From Lonicera japonica (lineage: Eukaryota > Streptophyta > Magnoliopsida > Dipsacales > Caprifoliaceae): a stretch of 64,000 bases of DNA. Positions 12,186 to 24,565 of the stretch are shown here, piece after piece. A program made the position numbers and the translations under genes. Below the pieces are notes generated by a model, which made no database searches, was not told the DNA's origin, and saw nothing but the letters and a program-made list of their open reading frames with translations. How positions within the stretch are numbered: the stretch's first letter is position 1; every line of letters begins with the position of its first letter. The stretch is taken from positions 12,660,394-12,724,393 of the forward strand of contig CM038470.1 of assembly GCA_021464415.1 (NCBI GenBank). Direction: 5' to 3'.

Positions 12186-12470
12186 CTCCATTTGTCCCAA
12201 TTTAATTGTCCACTATTCCATTTTCGGATGTCCCAAAATAATTGTCCACTTTCTATATTTAGCAAGTTATTAATTACAGTACTTTTTATTATTTCCAATA
12301 TTACCCTTTAAACTCCCACTACTTTCTTTATTTTGGGTCTCGCCACCTTTTTTTATTTGGAGAAAAGTAAAGCGCATTTATGGAAATATGTATTTTCTCT
12401 TGAATTAATTATTATATCTCCTTAATTTTTAGTTTTTCAAAGTTTGACAATTAAATTGGGACAAAGGGAG
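12186..12470. mobile_element. Stowaway (Tc1/mariner) MITE
   Basis: Ends CTCCATTTGTCCCAATTTAA and AATTGGGACAAAGGGAG form the CTCCxTTxGTCCCA terminal repeat typical of Stowaway, with TA on each side (12184-12185, 12471-12472). It is 285 bp and non-coding. The matching place in copy B (about 27730) reads straight through as an empty TA site, so this insertion came after A and B separated. Confidence 0.88.
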
Positions 12471-13370
12471 TAATATTTAAAAATAAATTAGATTAATAGA
12501 CACATCTACTTTAATTAAATAAATAAAAATATGGGGCTTTTTTTAAAAGGAAAAAATCTATTTCTAGCAAAGGACATTTTATTTTTAAGATTAGTTTCAA
12601 GAACAACTTTTTAATCGATGACAAAATAAATTTTAATTTATTAAAAATAAAATATAGTCACTTCCAAAACTACCCCTTATTAAAGATAACAACAATTGCT
12701 AAAATTAAAATAACAAAAAAATATAAATAACAAAAACTCAAATTCAAACTAAACATCTCAAACAAAGATTTCAAATTTGAACAACATTTAATCGAAATAT
12801 TATCACAAAGGTCAACCAAGAACATAAGTATTAAATATATATATTTTATTAATTCCGAAAACTCTAAATTTCAAATCAATTATCAAATGGTAAGATGTTA
12901 CATTTTTAAAAAGAAAAAAAAAGTTTATGTACAGCAAAAAAGAAAAATAAAAATACTTGAGAATGATGATCATTTCAAAAAAAATTAAAATTTTGATGAG
13001 TTTTTTTAGAATTGTTTGTAGGCTCATTTATTTCACATAATTTCATAAAAAATATTTTTTTAAGTACAAAATAAATCTCAAAGATTTATGGTATGTTGTT
13101 TGCATAATTATTATCTCATAAACCATTTCAGTGAAAGAAAATACTATTCGTATTATAAATTAGAGTACCAAATGTCGTGCTAACTAACTATTTACATAAT
13201 CATGAATACTTTATATGACTATATATTAAAAATTTGATAAACATGAAATAGGTTTACTGTGCTTGTCAACATAAAAGAACCGAAAGGGGAACAGATGCTG
13301 TATTTATCAGCAGGTCGAGATGAATACTCTATGGTAGCTGCTGGTAATTTGTATACTTGATTCTTAAATC

Positions 13371-13371
<1 letters not shown>

Positions 13372-13407
<36 letters not shown>
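13372..13407 (+). repeat. (ATT)n microsatellite inside copy A
   Basis: About 12 ATT units. The same locus in copy B (28561-28639) holds about 26 units, so the repeat is polymorphic between copies. Confidence 0.9.
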
Positions 13408-13487
13408 GGTGAAAGAAACGGGTGGAAGTATTAATAATATAGTTAATTGAACATATTTTTTAATAAAACCCTTTAAAAATTCTTTAA

Positions 13488-14569
13488 GGGTGTGTTTGGA
13501 ATGTGGATTTGAGAGAAAATTTGAACATGAGATTTGGATTTGAAATATTAAATCTAAGGCCCTATTTGGTGGGGGTATATTTTTTAAAATTTTAAAAACT
13601 CAACTTAAAATCAATTTTACTTTTACACTTCCCAAAATTTATTTCACTTTATTTTCTCTCTCTAAAAAAAACTTTTAAAATACCATAACTTTAAATTCAA
13701 AAATCAAAATTAGATAAAAAATATATATATATTTGAAACCTACTCGTCGAGTTCTATAAAATAAGATCCATTGTGACTATATTTTATATTTTTTTTATGA
13801 AATTTTTTAGTTGGTTGAAAAAGACTCAAACAAAAACCAAATTCACTTTTCAACATACTTCCAAATTCTACCAAATACCAAATTTTAAAAACTTAACTTA
13901 AAAACTCAACTAAAAAAATCAACCAAACATCACCTAAATATTTTTTTTGGTGTGAAATTATGATTTGAGATTTATAAATATATTCAAATAATGAGATTTG
14001 ATACTTTCAAATCTTAAAGGTAGGGTTATTCCTTCTAGATCACAAACTTGCGAATTTGAAAAAAATAATAATTAATTTTTAAACAAATTATTATTTGTTA
14101 TTATTATAACTATACTTGTAATATTAATTATAATAATAATACTAGGGATGACAAAGGGTTGTGTGTTGTCCAAACCCGAACCCAACACGCTTACAAACAC
14201 ATCCCAACCTAGTGCAGTTTTTTTTTTAAATCTAAATCCATCTCGAATAGAGTATGCATAAACCTACTTCCGCCCCGAGTTAATTACGTTATATTATAAG
14301 GAATAAAATACTATAATAAAGGCGAGTCGAGTCAAATAAGTTAATTTTATGCAAACCAGACTTCCGCTACGGTGTCAAAAATAAAAGTAGCATACTAATC
14401 AACTAAATATAAATTTTAGCGGAATAATATTTGGATTTAGAAATCAATTTCATTGTATTTGTTAAGCAAACACAAAATTTTAAACTCTTGTATTTTTAAA
14501 TATGTAACTTTTGAATCTTAGATTTATGAATTTTAAGGCTAAATTCAATTCTATAATCCGAATACACCC
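13488..14569. mobile_element. PIF/Harbinger-like element nested in copy A
   Basis: The left end GGGTGTGTTTGGA and right end TCCGAATACACCC are inverted repeats flanked by TAA (13485-13487, 14570-14572). The corresponding block 28708-29427 is present in copy B, so this insertion is older than the A/B split. The size in A includes the younger Tourist at 13558-13934. Confidence 0.55.
13558..13934. mobile_element. Tourist MITE in copy A
   Basis: It begins GGCCCTATTTGGT and ends ACCAAACATCACC, flanked by TAA on both sides (13555-13557, 13935-13937). The 377-bp body is AT-rich. Copy B has the uninterrupted empty site near 28770. A related element in the opposite orientation lies at 32066-32377. Confidence 0.77.
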
Positions 14570-15498
14570 TAAAAAAATAAGAAATAAATTAAAATGGAAG
14601 TAGATTTCGATTAGGAATCTAAATTAAAATGTAATCTAAATTAATAAAATTATAAATTAATTTTAATTGGTGGATATACTTCTCAATTTTAAAAAGGGTA
14701 ATATTATTAAAATTTGTTCAAAATTTTCATAAATTAAGGGTGGATTAACTAAAAGATATCGCGGATAGAAACAAAATCACATTTATAAAATATAATCATC
14801 TCAAAATTTATTTATCAAACACAACACATTGATTATTGAACCAAATAATTAATTATTTAATACTATACGAGACGTATTTTTAGCGTTATTTAGGAAGTCG
14901 TTCGCATACCATATATGATCACATTTTTAAAAGGTGAGTTTGTTTGGAATACCTTAAATTAAAAAAATACGTTTTTTTAATATTATTTTATTTTGTTGTG
15001 TTGAAATTATTATTTAGTTGAACAGTGACTAATCAAACCAGTAGCACATGCTATATGAGATATTTCAAATTAATTTTTGGGTTTTTATTATGATATAATT
15101 TGTCACGAATGATAATTAAATGACTAAATTAAAAGTGTTATCGAAAGAGTTGAGTTGTATGTAATTTGTAAACCTAAAATATAGAGATGAAAATTCAAAG
15201 TCAAATATGTTTTGAAAGTGTTATTTCCCATAAACTTATGTTATTAATTAATTATAAAACTGAAATGTCAAAAACACCTATAAACACTTATCATGATCCA
15301 GAATTGGGTTATCCTAAGTCTATTTGGCAAATAAAATCTTTAAGGAATCTTAAAGTTTAATTAAAAAAATAAAAATACAACATGTCGCCTTAACCCGTTA
15401 TAACAAGTTAAAGGATTTGCCACCTCACCAATATGCATTAAGTATTGTCAGTACCCATCGATAGGTAGAGACAGAAAGTAACCATTGAAAACTCTACC

Positions 15499-15500
<2 letters not shown>

Positions 15501-15585
<85 letters not shown>
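15501..15585 (+). repeat. (AAT)n microsatellite
   Basis: About 27 AAT/ATA units abut the right end of copy A and stop just before the target duplication of the hAT element at 15603. Confidence 0.9.
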
Positions 15586-15602
15586 TGTCACATTATTTTA
15601 TG

Positions 15603-16126
15603 TAGGGGTGTGCAGAAAACCAAAAAAACCATGCCGAACCGGCCCGAACTGAGCAGTTTTTCATGTTTTGCGGTTCGGTCCGGTTATTGGTTTTTTGGTG
15701 TATAAAACCAACAAAAATCGAATCGAACCAACTAGTACACTTATTACATTTCTATTGGTTTGGTGTATTTAATTAATGAGCTATTTTCTTTAAAATAATA
15801 TAGGTTAAATAATTAAAAAGAAATTCCAATAATAATAAATATTTAAGAAGAGAAAATGCGCAAATAATCAACAAGAAAATAAGGCCCAAGAGATAGAAAA
15901 ACATATAAAAAAATTTCAAATAGTATAAACCCATGGCCCAAAACACTAATTTAAGCCCATGGTCCAAACCGACCTCCCGAACCAACCGAAACCGAACCGC
16001 GCGACCCCAGTCGATTTTAGCCATTCTGACGGTTCGGTTAGATTGAACTTAGGCGTAAAAATGAAAAGTTGGTTCGGTTGACGGTTTAACCGCTCAGTTC
16101 AGTTAACCGAATCGTGCACACTCCTA
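15603..16126. mobile_element. Non-autonomous hAT element, 8-bp TSD ATTTTATG
   Basis: Terminal inverted repeat TAGGGGTGTGCA at the left and TGCACACTCCTA at the right, with a perfect 8-bp duplication ATTTTATG at 15595-15602 and 16127-16134. The 524-bp interior has GGTTCGGT-type repeats in opposite orientation near the two ends, so the element can fold back. The minus-strand open frame inside (15773-16024) shows no transposase similarity. Confidence 0.9.
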
Positions 16127-16219
16127 ATTTTATGTACCTATTGTATTTATTTATCATGATTGTATTATGTACTCCTCTCTCCCAAAACATGAAGAAGAAA
16201 CAACATCAACAACATGACT

Positions 16220-16628
16220 CCTCTCCCTTATTCTTTTCAATCCAATTTTGTCTAATGGAATATAATTGAAGAGTTAAATGGATTATTTTTTATTTTTTGT
16301 TAAAAAAAATGGATGATTTTTTTCCCATAAAACTAGGTGAAGATGATCTCTATAATGAATTGTTAATTTTTACAAAATTTCATCAAAAAAATTCAAACCG
16401 AAAGTAAGTGTAGTAAAAATTTGATATATATGTTAATTTTCAATTATTAAATTTTAGATAATGATTTGACTCACTTCTAAATTGGATCTTCTGATAAAAT
16501 TTTGTAGAGATAATCTATTCATTATAAGGATCTCACCCTGTCAAATTTCATAAGAAAATTCATCCGTTTAACTTTTGAACTAAATTATATTAGACAAAAA
16601 TGGATCGAACGATAACGGAAAGGGGACC
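16220..16628. mobile_element. Palindromic MITE
   Basis: The outer 60-70 bases at each end are imperfect inverted copies: the left has TTTTGTCTAATGGAATATAA and the right has the complement of TTTTGTCTAATATAATTTAG. The flanks share ATGACT (16213-16218 and 16633-16638), compatible with a longer imperfect target duplication, so a Mutator-type MITE is likely. Superfamily uncertain. Confidence 0.5.
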
Positions 16629-19219
16629 AAATATGACTTGCTACATATCACCAAATTTATTTAATCTAAATATTTACTTTTGGTTTCTAATGTACTGAAA
16701 ATTGTTGTAAACCTAATTATGAGTCAACGTGGGACAATTAATAGAGAATCTCATGTTTCATTGTATGTTGAAGGCCATCCATGATTTATAATTGTAAAAC
16801 CCATATGTCAGCTTCCTAATCCAAAGAAAAAAAAGAAGCGAACCCACCTACTTATTATTGTTAATGTGCCCAATTTTTGCCCTAATTAACTACCCATACC
16901 CTTTGTTCAAAAAAAAAAAAAACTGCCCATACCTTCTGCAACCAACCGAATAATTCTCTTTGTTCAGGACATTAACTGTAAACATGCTAAAATAAAAAAG
17001 CTTATGTAGTATTGTGACTTGATATTTGTTTGGTTGCATTGCATTTGATTTATATCTTACATGGACTTTTTTTTTCTTGAAAAAAATAATAATTATATCA
17101 CCGGTAATTTTTAAATGCAGTATATTTTATGAAAAAAATGGGCTACTCGAGTTTTAGTTTTTCCTGCTCCAAGTGCAGCGTTCTTCGTCCCTCAATGTAA
17201 TAATCACTTTCCCCAAGCTGATTCTAAGCAAGTTGCCATATTTTGACGATGTGTTATGTTTCTTATACATCTTACATTCTCTAATGCGACGAGGCATTTG
17301 TACTGAAGTCATATATATTTATGTAAAATTCTCTATTATATATATGCCTGCGACATTTTTTCTCCTTAAAATGAATTAAGACTAGTATTGTATAAATAAT
17401 TGATTCGAACACTAGCTTGCTGGTGACAAAGATTGAATCGTTCTTCACAATTGAACCAGTACTTTTCATTTTACTTTTAAGTCATCATACTCAGGTCCGC
17501 ATTCGTATCACATAGACATTAAATTAAAATCAAGGAGTACGCTGATGTGATCAGGCAATTCAATTAAAGAGCTAAAAAAGGCTAGGTACTTTGCATGATA
17601 TATTGGTGGAGCTAGATGGTATATATAATTGACTAAAAATAATTAACCTCATGAAAAGATTGAATTGAAAGATTAAAGAATCATATAGCAAGGGTATTAT
17701 GGTAATGAACCTAGGGCTGATTCCGGCATATATAGGTATAGCTAGTCATGATCATGGTAGGGTTCGTCGGGCTGATCGAGAGAATGGCCGGCGCCTACTA
17801 GCTGGTTTAGACTAATAAGGAAACTAGAAAAAAATAGTAAATTATCTTATTTAAATACTTACAAATAAAAAGGGATTACTGAATGAACAACAAATTCTCT
17901 CAATATATATGTACTTACAAAAATATTTTTAATGCAATTTTTTTCTTTTCTCAATGGATGAACAAAAAATAACAAAGCACCAACTCAACAAAGTTTTAAT
18001 TAAAGTTCGGATGTCCAAGAATATATACACCCTATTAAATACAATTAATGTGAGATTAAGAACTTGACGTGCAAATAGAATAGATATTTAGAGAGAGTGG
18101 AAGGAGAGAGAGAGTGGAAGGAGAGAGAATTGACGAATTCACATACGTTAGTAGAGAGAAATTAATAATAGAAATTACTTTGGATGCCAAAGAAAAATAA
18201 TTATCCTAAATAAATGAGCATCAAATGACCCATATATTATACACACACTACTCTCTAAGTTAATTCCAAATTAAACAAATATTGTTTTTTAGAACATTAT
18301 AAATTAAGAATTTTCTTTAAAACTTGTATGCGAAAACTAGACTAAATTCTTTATTTGAAATGGATTGTAGTAATATGAATTAAGTTCCTAGTAATAGTCT
18401 CCACAATTTGACTCATTAATTATACATACTAGTATATATATAGTAGTGAACCAAAAACAGTAATATTGGAACTGAAGTAAGCTGTCAGCACATTCTTAGT
18501 AGTACCATGAATGTGTGTACATATATACCAAAAATACCTTTTTTGGGGCGCGGGGGGAGGGGGAATACCATGCCAATCACTTAAACGATGGAAAAATACA
18601 AATAAAAAACCTTAAGACCATGTTTGGTGGGAGAATAATTTAGTGGATAACCAACTTCTGAATTTGGACAAGCAATGAATGAGGGGATAAACTGTTGGAA
18701 ACTCTGAGTTGGGCTTTATCCAACGTCGCATGCAGTAGGTGTATGTGTGATGAAATTAAACTATACAGTAGTTGGAATATATTAGTGTTAGCACCTTTAT
18801 GAGGCTCTCCTTTAAATTGATTATCTTTATAATAACTAACTTATACCAACAAATAAAAATCCAAAAACATAGTTAAAATAAAATAGAAATTATGAGTACA
18901 GAGTCTCCTTGCTTGATCTATGTTCAATATTTTCATATTTAAAAAATATACTAACCTTTTCATATATTTATTGCACTTAATTGAATTGCGACATAGCTAT
19001 GATGCTAATAAAAATGGAGGGCATTGTCGAAACCTCTTTTTAAACAAGACTTCTATTTCATAAAATGCTCTTGTTGGAAATGCATGCATGCTCTTTTGTC
19101 TTTAATTCATGTACAAGTGTAGTGCATTAGATCAATGATAAAAAAAAAAGGGTAGATTAAAATTAGTTTTAAGTAGTTCCAACTATATATGTATAGCAAA
19201 TTATATATGATCAATTCTT
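16629..19219. other. AT-rich intergenic region
   Basis: No gene recognised. Short frames at 17173-17379 (plus) and 17281-17469 (minus) overlap each other and lack domains. The only structure noted is a short GAGAGTGGAAG tandem repeat near 18090-18125. Confidence 0.55.
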
Positions 19220-20606
19220 GAGTTTTTGGTCAAAATAGGGTATTTTTAAAACTTATTTCGTAAAATAGGGTACTTTTGAGCTTATTTGAAAAAATGGGGT
19301 TGACATAAAAACGTGAAACTTTCTCACGTTTTTAACTATAAAAATGTGATACCAAATGCCTATTTTACAAAAAAAAAAAAAATCAATTCGTAAAAGTGTG
19401 AGATGGTCTCACGTTTTTACCTATAAAAACGTTATTTGTTCTCACGTTTTTATGGGTAAAAACGTGAGAGCTTCTCACACTTTTATGCTAAGTAAATTTT
19501 TTCCTCTCCGTTAATTCCCGCCCCTCCATATATGCTCTTATATTTTTTGCTTATATCATTTAATGTCTTATTTATTTCAAATAATTTTTTTTAATTCATT
19601 CTCACATTTTCCCTTTTTTTTAATCACATGAGATTTATGAACTCATGTTTTTTTGCTCTTATTTTTTTTCTATATTATTTGTTTTTGTCTTTATTTAATG
19701 AATAAATTATTTTTGATTCACTCTCACATTTTTTTTTCTTTTTTAATCACATGAGATTGATGAAGCCATGTTTTTATGATTTTTTTTCTATATCATTTGT
19801 TTTCGTTTATATGTAATGTTTTATCGTAAGTCCACTTTTCTTCATGTATCTTTTTAAATAATTTTGTTAAATAAAATTAGTAGTTATCTTTATTGTGTCT
19901 AAATAATTAAATTAATAGTAATAGTAGATAGGAAAATATAATTCATATTTTAATAAAAATCGAGCAATCAAAGTAAGATAAGTCCTAAGATTAAAATAAA
20001 AAATAAAAAAATAATTAAGAAAAAATAATTGTTTCCATGAAATAAAGACGAAAACAAATGATATAGAAAAAAAAATCATAAAAACATGGCTCCATCAATC
20101 TCATGTGATTAAAAAAGAAAAAAAATGTGAGAGTGAATCAAAAATAATTTATTCATTAAATAAAGAAAAATACAAATGATATAGAAAAAAAATAAGAGCA
20201 TAAAAACGTGACTTCATAAATCTCATGTGATTAAAAAAAAGGAAAAAAAATGTGAGAATGAATTAAAAAAAAAATTATTTGAAATAAAGAAGACATTAAA
20301 TGATATAAGAAAAAAATATAAGAGCATATATGGAGGGGGGGGGGGAATTAGCGAAAAAAATTACTTAGTATAAAAGTGTGAGAAGCTCTCACGTTTTTAC
20401 CCATAAAAACGTGAGAACAAATCACGTTTTTATAGGTAAAAATGTGAGACCATTTCACACTTTTACGAATTGATTTTTTTTTTTTTTTTTGTAAAATAAG
20501 CATTTGGTATCACGTTTTTATGTCAACCCCATTTTCTTAAATAATTTCAAAAATACCCTATTTTACAAAATAAGTTTTAAAAGTGTCCTATTTTAACCGA
20601 AAACTC
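19220..20606. mobile_element. 1.4-kb foldback element with 9-bp TSD TCAATTCTT
   Basis: The two halves are near-perfect reverse complements: about 590 bases from 19220 pair with about 570 bases ending at 20606, leaving a loop of roughly 200 bases around 19830-20030. The ends read GAGTTTTTGGTCAAAATAGG and the complement of GAGTTTTCGGTTAAAATAGG. A perfect 9-bp duplication TCAATTCTT flanks the element (19211-19219, 20607-20615), as for Mutator-like foldbacks. Each arm also holds smaller hairpins built on CACGTTTTTA and a repeated TCACATGAGATT motif. No protein is encoded. A transcript across it would form long double-stranded RNA. Confidence 0.87.
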
Positions 20607-20615
20607 TCAATTCTT

Positions 20616-22328
20616 TAACAAGGACATTATTTATTTTATATAAAATAGTAAAAACACTGACATATTCAGTGGCAGATGTTGGAGACTTGGAGGACAAAGA
20701 TGGGCCTCAATCCCCCTAAATAACTGGGAGCCCTTTGTAAAATTATTTACATGCTGATTGTCTCCTTTAAAAGTTTTACAAGTAATAATATGACTATTCC
20801 TGAGTCATTGTAGAAAAACACAAGGCAGCCTCTTTTTTTTTTAACCCCATAAGCTCAAAATATTATTACTTGATCTTTTTGGCCCCCTAAACTCAAAATG
20901 CTGGATCTCTCACTAGACATGTCAATTTGGCAATTCCTCAGAGGTCAAAATAGATTTTTATAAGGATAAATTCGATGTGGGGTTTTTAGGTCATAATATA
21001 TTTCAAGAATAAATTTTGTATGGAACATCTAACCAATACATATTAACTACATTACACATTATCTGTTTTTATGTCAAAATGATATATATATATATATATA
21101 AGATTATTGATATATTTATAGGTATTTTCTATCTAGTGACTTTTAGGACAACGACATGCTCATTATGCCATCACCAAATAATATTTGATAAATTTAGTAT
21201 ATATTATATATATGTGTTTAACAAACATAATAAAAATATATCGTCCGCCAATTGATGAATTGATGACTCGTGAATATGAGATAAAAAGTCAAATATGGAT
21301 TGTATGCTTTCTAATTTTACACCAACTTATGACATGCAATATATGATGGGCATCGATCGGTGGTCAGTAGGACCAGGCTTGCTATTACATATGCTCTCAA
21401 TCTTTGCAATGTGGGGAACTGGAGTGTTAATATATCCAATTGAAATCGCGGTCAATTAAGCTGATTGAAAAAGAGGAAGAATTGGACGACAACCACCCGG
21501 ATCGGATAGAGTACGTACTTGCTGGTAGTTTATGATTGCAGCAAGTTCATTAGAGATATGCATGATTGAGATGAACATTGTCGTTATTTATCTGCTTAAT
21601 TACTAATTAGAGAGGCCAATAAATGTGCTGATAAATTAAACTGGCTAAAATCAATGTGATCCGAGTGTTGGTTTCCTGTGAAGATCGATATTAGTGGATA
21701 TCCAAAGAATCGCACTTTCGAAAAGGAAATGTTGTTTTGATTTTCTGTTTTATTTATTTCAAAAATAAAATAAAATAAAATTGTAATAACTTCTTAATTT
21801 GTATATCTTTACGTGCCATAACATAACAAATAAAAACGAAAAGATATTTATGGACAATACTTTAAAGATAATTTAAGCATTACGTACATGCATGGTTACT
21901 ATACATGTAAATTATTGAATTTCCAAATTAAGATGAATTTTAGAAAAGAAAATGTCATATATATATATGATTATAGAAAAATTGTAGCTTTCTTCAAATG
22001 ATTAATCCGTCCAACGTGCACTATTATAATCCAATATATGTATGCTCTCGATCTCTTACAAAATTTTCATTTCATTTATATATAAAGGAACAGAGGAGAG
22101 AAATGGACCTACGAAGTCAAACGATTAATTAAGACACATAAATACATGGGTACTTAATTATAACTATATTCTAGCTAGTGCGTACTTCATATTTTATATA
22201 TTTCTTTCATGTTTTTTTCATTAAACAATTTAACATATGTCGACAAATCAGAAATCGGCGGATTTGCATGTTATTTTGGCATTTAATTAACCGACCTTTT
22301 TTTTCATAAGACGGTCTCAAACGTAAGC

Positions 22329-22363
<35 letters not shown>

Positions 22364-24453
22364 GTTAAGGAAAACGTCAAGTAGCCGTAATTAATTTCTC
22401 GCGAGACGACAGTTCATATGTAGCGGAAAAATGAGATTCCACAAGAGATTCGAGACCGACTTCTCTCGGGATCCGTGGAATGACAGCCAAACATTACAGA
22501 ACGTAAATAGTCGGCGCGATTTATTTCATTATTTGCAAATCTCGCGATATACGAATTTAGTTGTCAATAAAACGTGTCAGAAATACTCTGAACAATTAAC
22601 ATCATGCTGCCAAACAACTGACATAATTTACATTTACTCTTTTTTTTTTTTTTTTTATAGCAACATTTACTTTTGCTCTAATTATGAGTTATATTTCATT
22701 TTCGGAATATAATTATTTCGCACAAGCTTTAATTTTGGAAAGATTTAAAGAAAATATTAACTTTTACGCGGGAAATGATGGACTCAATCATTGGACTATT
22801 GAATATATGAAAATAAAAATGTACAAAAAAATAATATTTCTTAATCATTAGAATTAATTTAGTGCCTAAAATTCACTTCTAACTAACAAAAGATTTTGAA
22901 TTTGAGTCACCCCTTTCCTTATCAATATGCTTAAAAAAATATTTATTAACAATAGTAATAGTGACTAAAATTAGTTGATGAATTTTTTTTTATGTTGAGA
23001 TACTTTTTTATATTTATTTTAATCAATATATATATAAATTATAACTTACAACATTATCGCGACTAGATGAACTATTTGATACATAAGATTCGTTTTATAA
23101 TAACATTGAAAATAACCGAAAAGGCAATTCATTTGTATGAGAAATTTTAAAATAAGTTGAGGCATATGGTTAGAGATTATGTATCTAATAATTATTTTTG
23201 TGAGTATATGTCTTCTATCATTATTTATATTTATATTTTTGAGAAAAAAAATTTTTATCACCCCATAAAGAAAAACTTTTCATAGAAAAGTAGAAGGTAA
23301 TCTAACCGCATGACTCAATTTATTTTTCATTTTTTTTTCCACAAATCAATTGTTTTTCTTTCTACTTTTATTGTTTCTATCAAATAGAATACAAGAATAA
23401 TAATATTTCAGACTTTTTCAAAATCAGATGCGTGTAAAAGAAAAAATTGCACAATTAATCACATGTCCGCAATATCTACTTATCTAGAAATAATGGCAAA
23501 CGAATAAGCATGTAAAACTGACAAGAAATTTTATGCAGTCCCAATGTATCATATCTAAACCGAACCTTTGCACGAAAGTGTTAAGGGTAAAAAATGCTAT
23601 AATGATGAGTGATGCTTATATTCTAAATCTTGATTTTCAAATCATATGTGCTGCTACCACTAATAACAAAAAATTGATAAGATCGCATATAAGTTTTAAA
23701 ACTCAAAACCTCGTTTTTTGTGAAGACAAAGAGTAAATCATACTTATTATTATTATATATATTAATAATTTTATAGAATAAAATATTTTATTTTATTTTA
23801 TTTCAAAATTTGTAGTCTAAATATATTAGACCACACATCTACATTCTATATTTCTATTTCAAAAAGAGAGAATATTGATGAATCATAAAAATTAGTTGAA
23901 GATTACCTTTAAAATATGCTTTGAGATTAATGATGGGAATTTACTATATATTATCAGAGCAAATCACATATTTTTTTGTTGTTTTTGAATTAACATAAAA
24001 TTGTGTGGGTACAAAGAGATCATCGGTCGTGTAGGATTAAACGCTCACTGGCCATCAAAAATTTTTGCAACTACTGAAAATTGAGTTAAAGAATTTTTAA
24101 TCGAACTGATTCCAATAAAACTATCCATTGAACCATTTTTAACGGTAGAAATTAATTCACGTTTATCAATCAAAAAATTCCAATTTGGTTGAAAGCAATC
24201 CACGTTCACCTATCAAAAGATTTCAAAGCTCCCAAAAATAGTAATGTGCCGGAGACTGAACGCGTCCATATAGCCAGCACTATAGATTACCAGTGAAATA
24301 TAATTCAGTCAACTCTATTAAAAACGGAACCTAGCTTACCAACTTACATCACGTACCCAAAAATAATTATGATAAACATTTTAAAAACAAAAACACCAAG
24401 TTCATGAACCAGGCCAACTCGATCGATCCCGTAAAATCCAAAAACCCAACCAC
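20616..24453. other. Intergenic region upstream of the BAHD gene
   Basis: AT-rich, with (AT)n near 22328-22358. A less AT-biased patch at 22380-22620 carries a 93-codon open frame starting at 22431 with no recognised domain. Its last third is encoded by a T-run, so I do not call it a gene. Confidence 0.55.
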
Positions 24454-24460
24454 TATATAA
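24454..24460 (+). promoter_or_regulatory. TATA box of the BAHD gene (TATATAA)
   Basis: TATATAA lies 106-112 bases before the ATG at 24566. It is followed by a C-rich leader with CTCTCTCACTC, a usual plant core promoter and 5' UTR layout. Confidence 0.7.
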
Positions 24461-24565
24461 ACCCTCATTGCCCCGCCCAACTCTCTCACTCTTCACTCAC
24501 AACTTACCCCCCGCCCTACGTACCCTAGACTAGATATATAGAGCGCGAATTGAAAACAATTAAAC

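Larger units (their letters stand above)
11775..15498. mobile_element. Large non-autonomous TIR transposon, copy A (Mutator-like?)
   Basis: The left end has GGTTTCAAT and the right end, reverse-complemented, reads GTTTTCAATGGTTAC, the same terminal inverted repeat as copy B at 27299-32525. The two copies align in the same orientation over their whole length, allowing for later insertions. After removing the Stowaway (12186-12470) and Tourist (13558-13934), the core is about 3.0 kb. I see no transposase or other convincing ORF. Both ends lie in TA-rich microsatellite, so the target duplication of this copy is unclear. Copy B suggests 9 bp, which would fit Mutator-like elements. Confidence 0.75.

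Noticed and set aside
20668..20926. Possible hAT MITE with CAGTGGCAGATG and ATCTCTCACTAG ends
   Set aside because: The ends are weak and the expected 8-bp duplication (ACATATT versus ACATGTC) does not match well.
22431..22712. 93-codon plus-strand frame
   Set aside because: No recognised domain, and the end is encoded by a T-run and AT-rich spacer.
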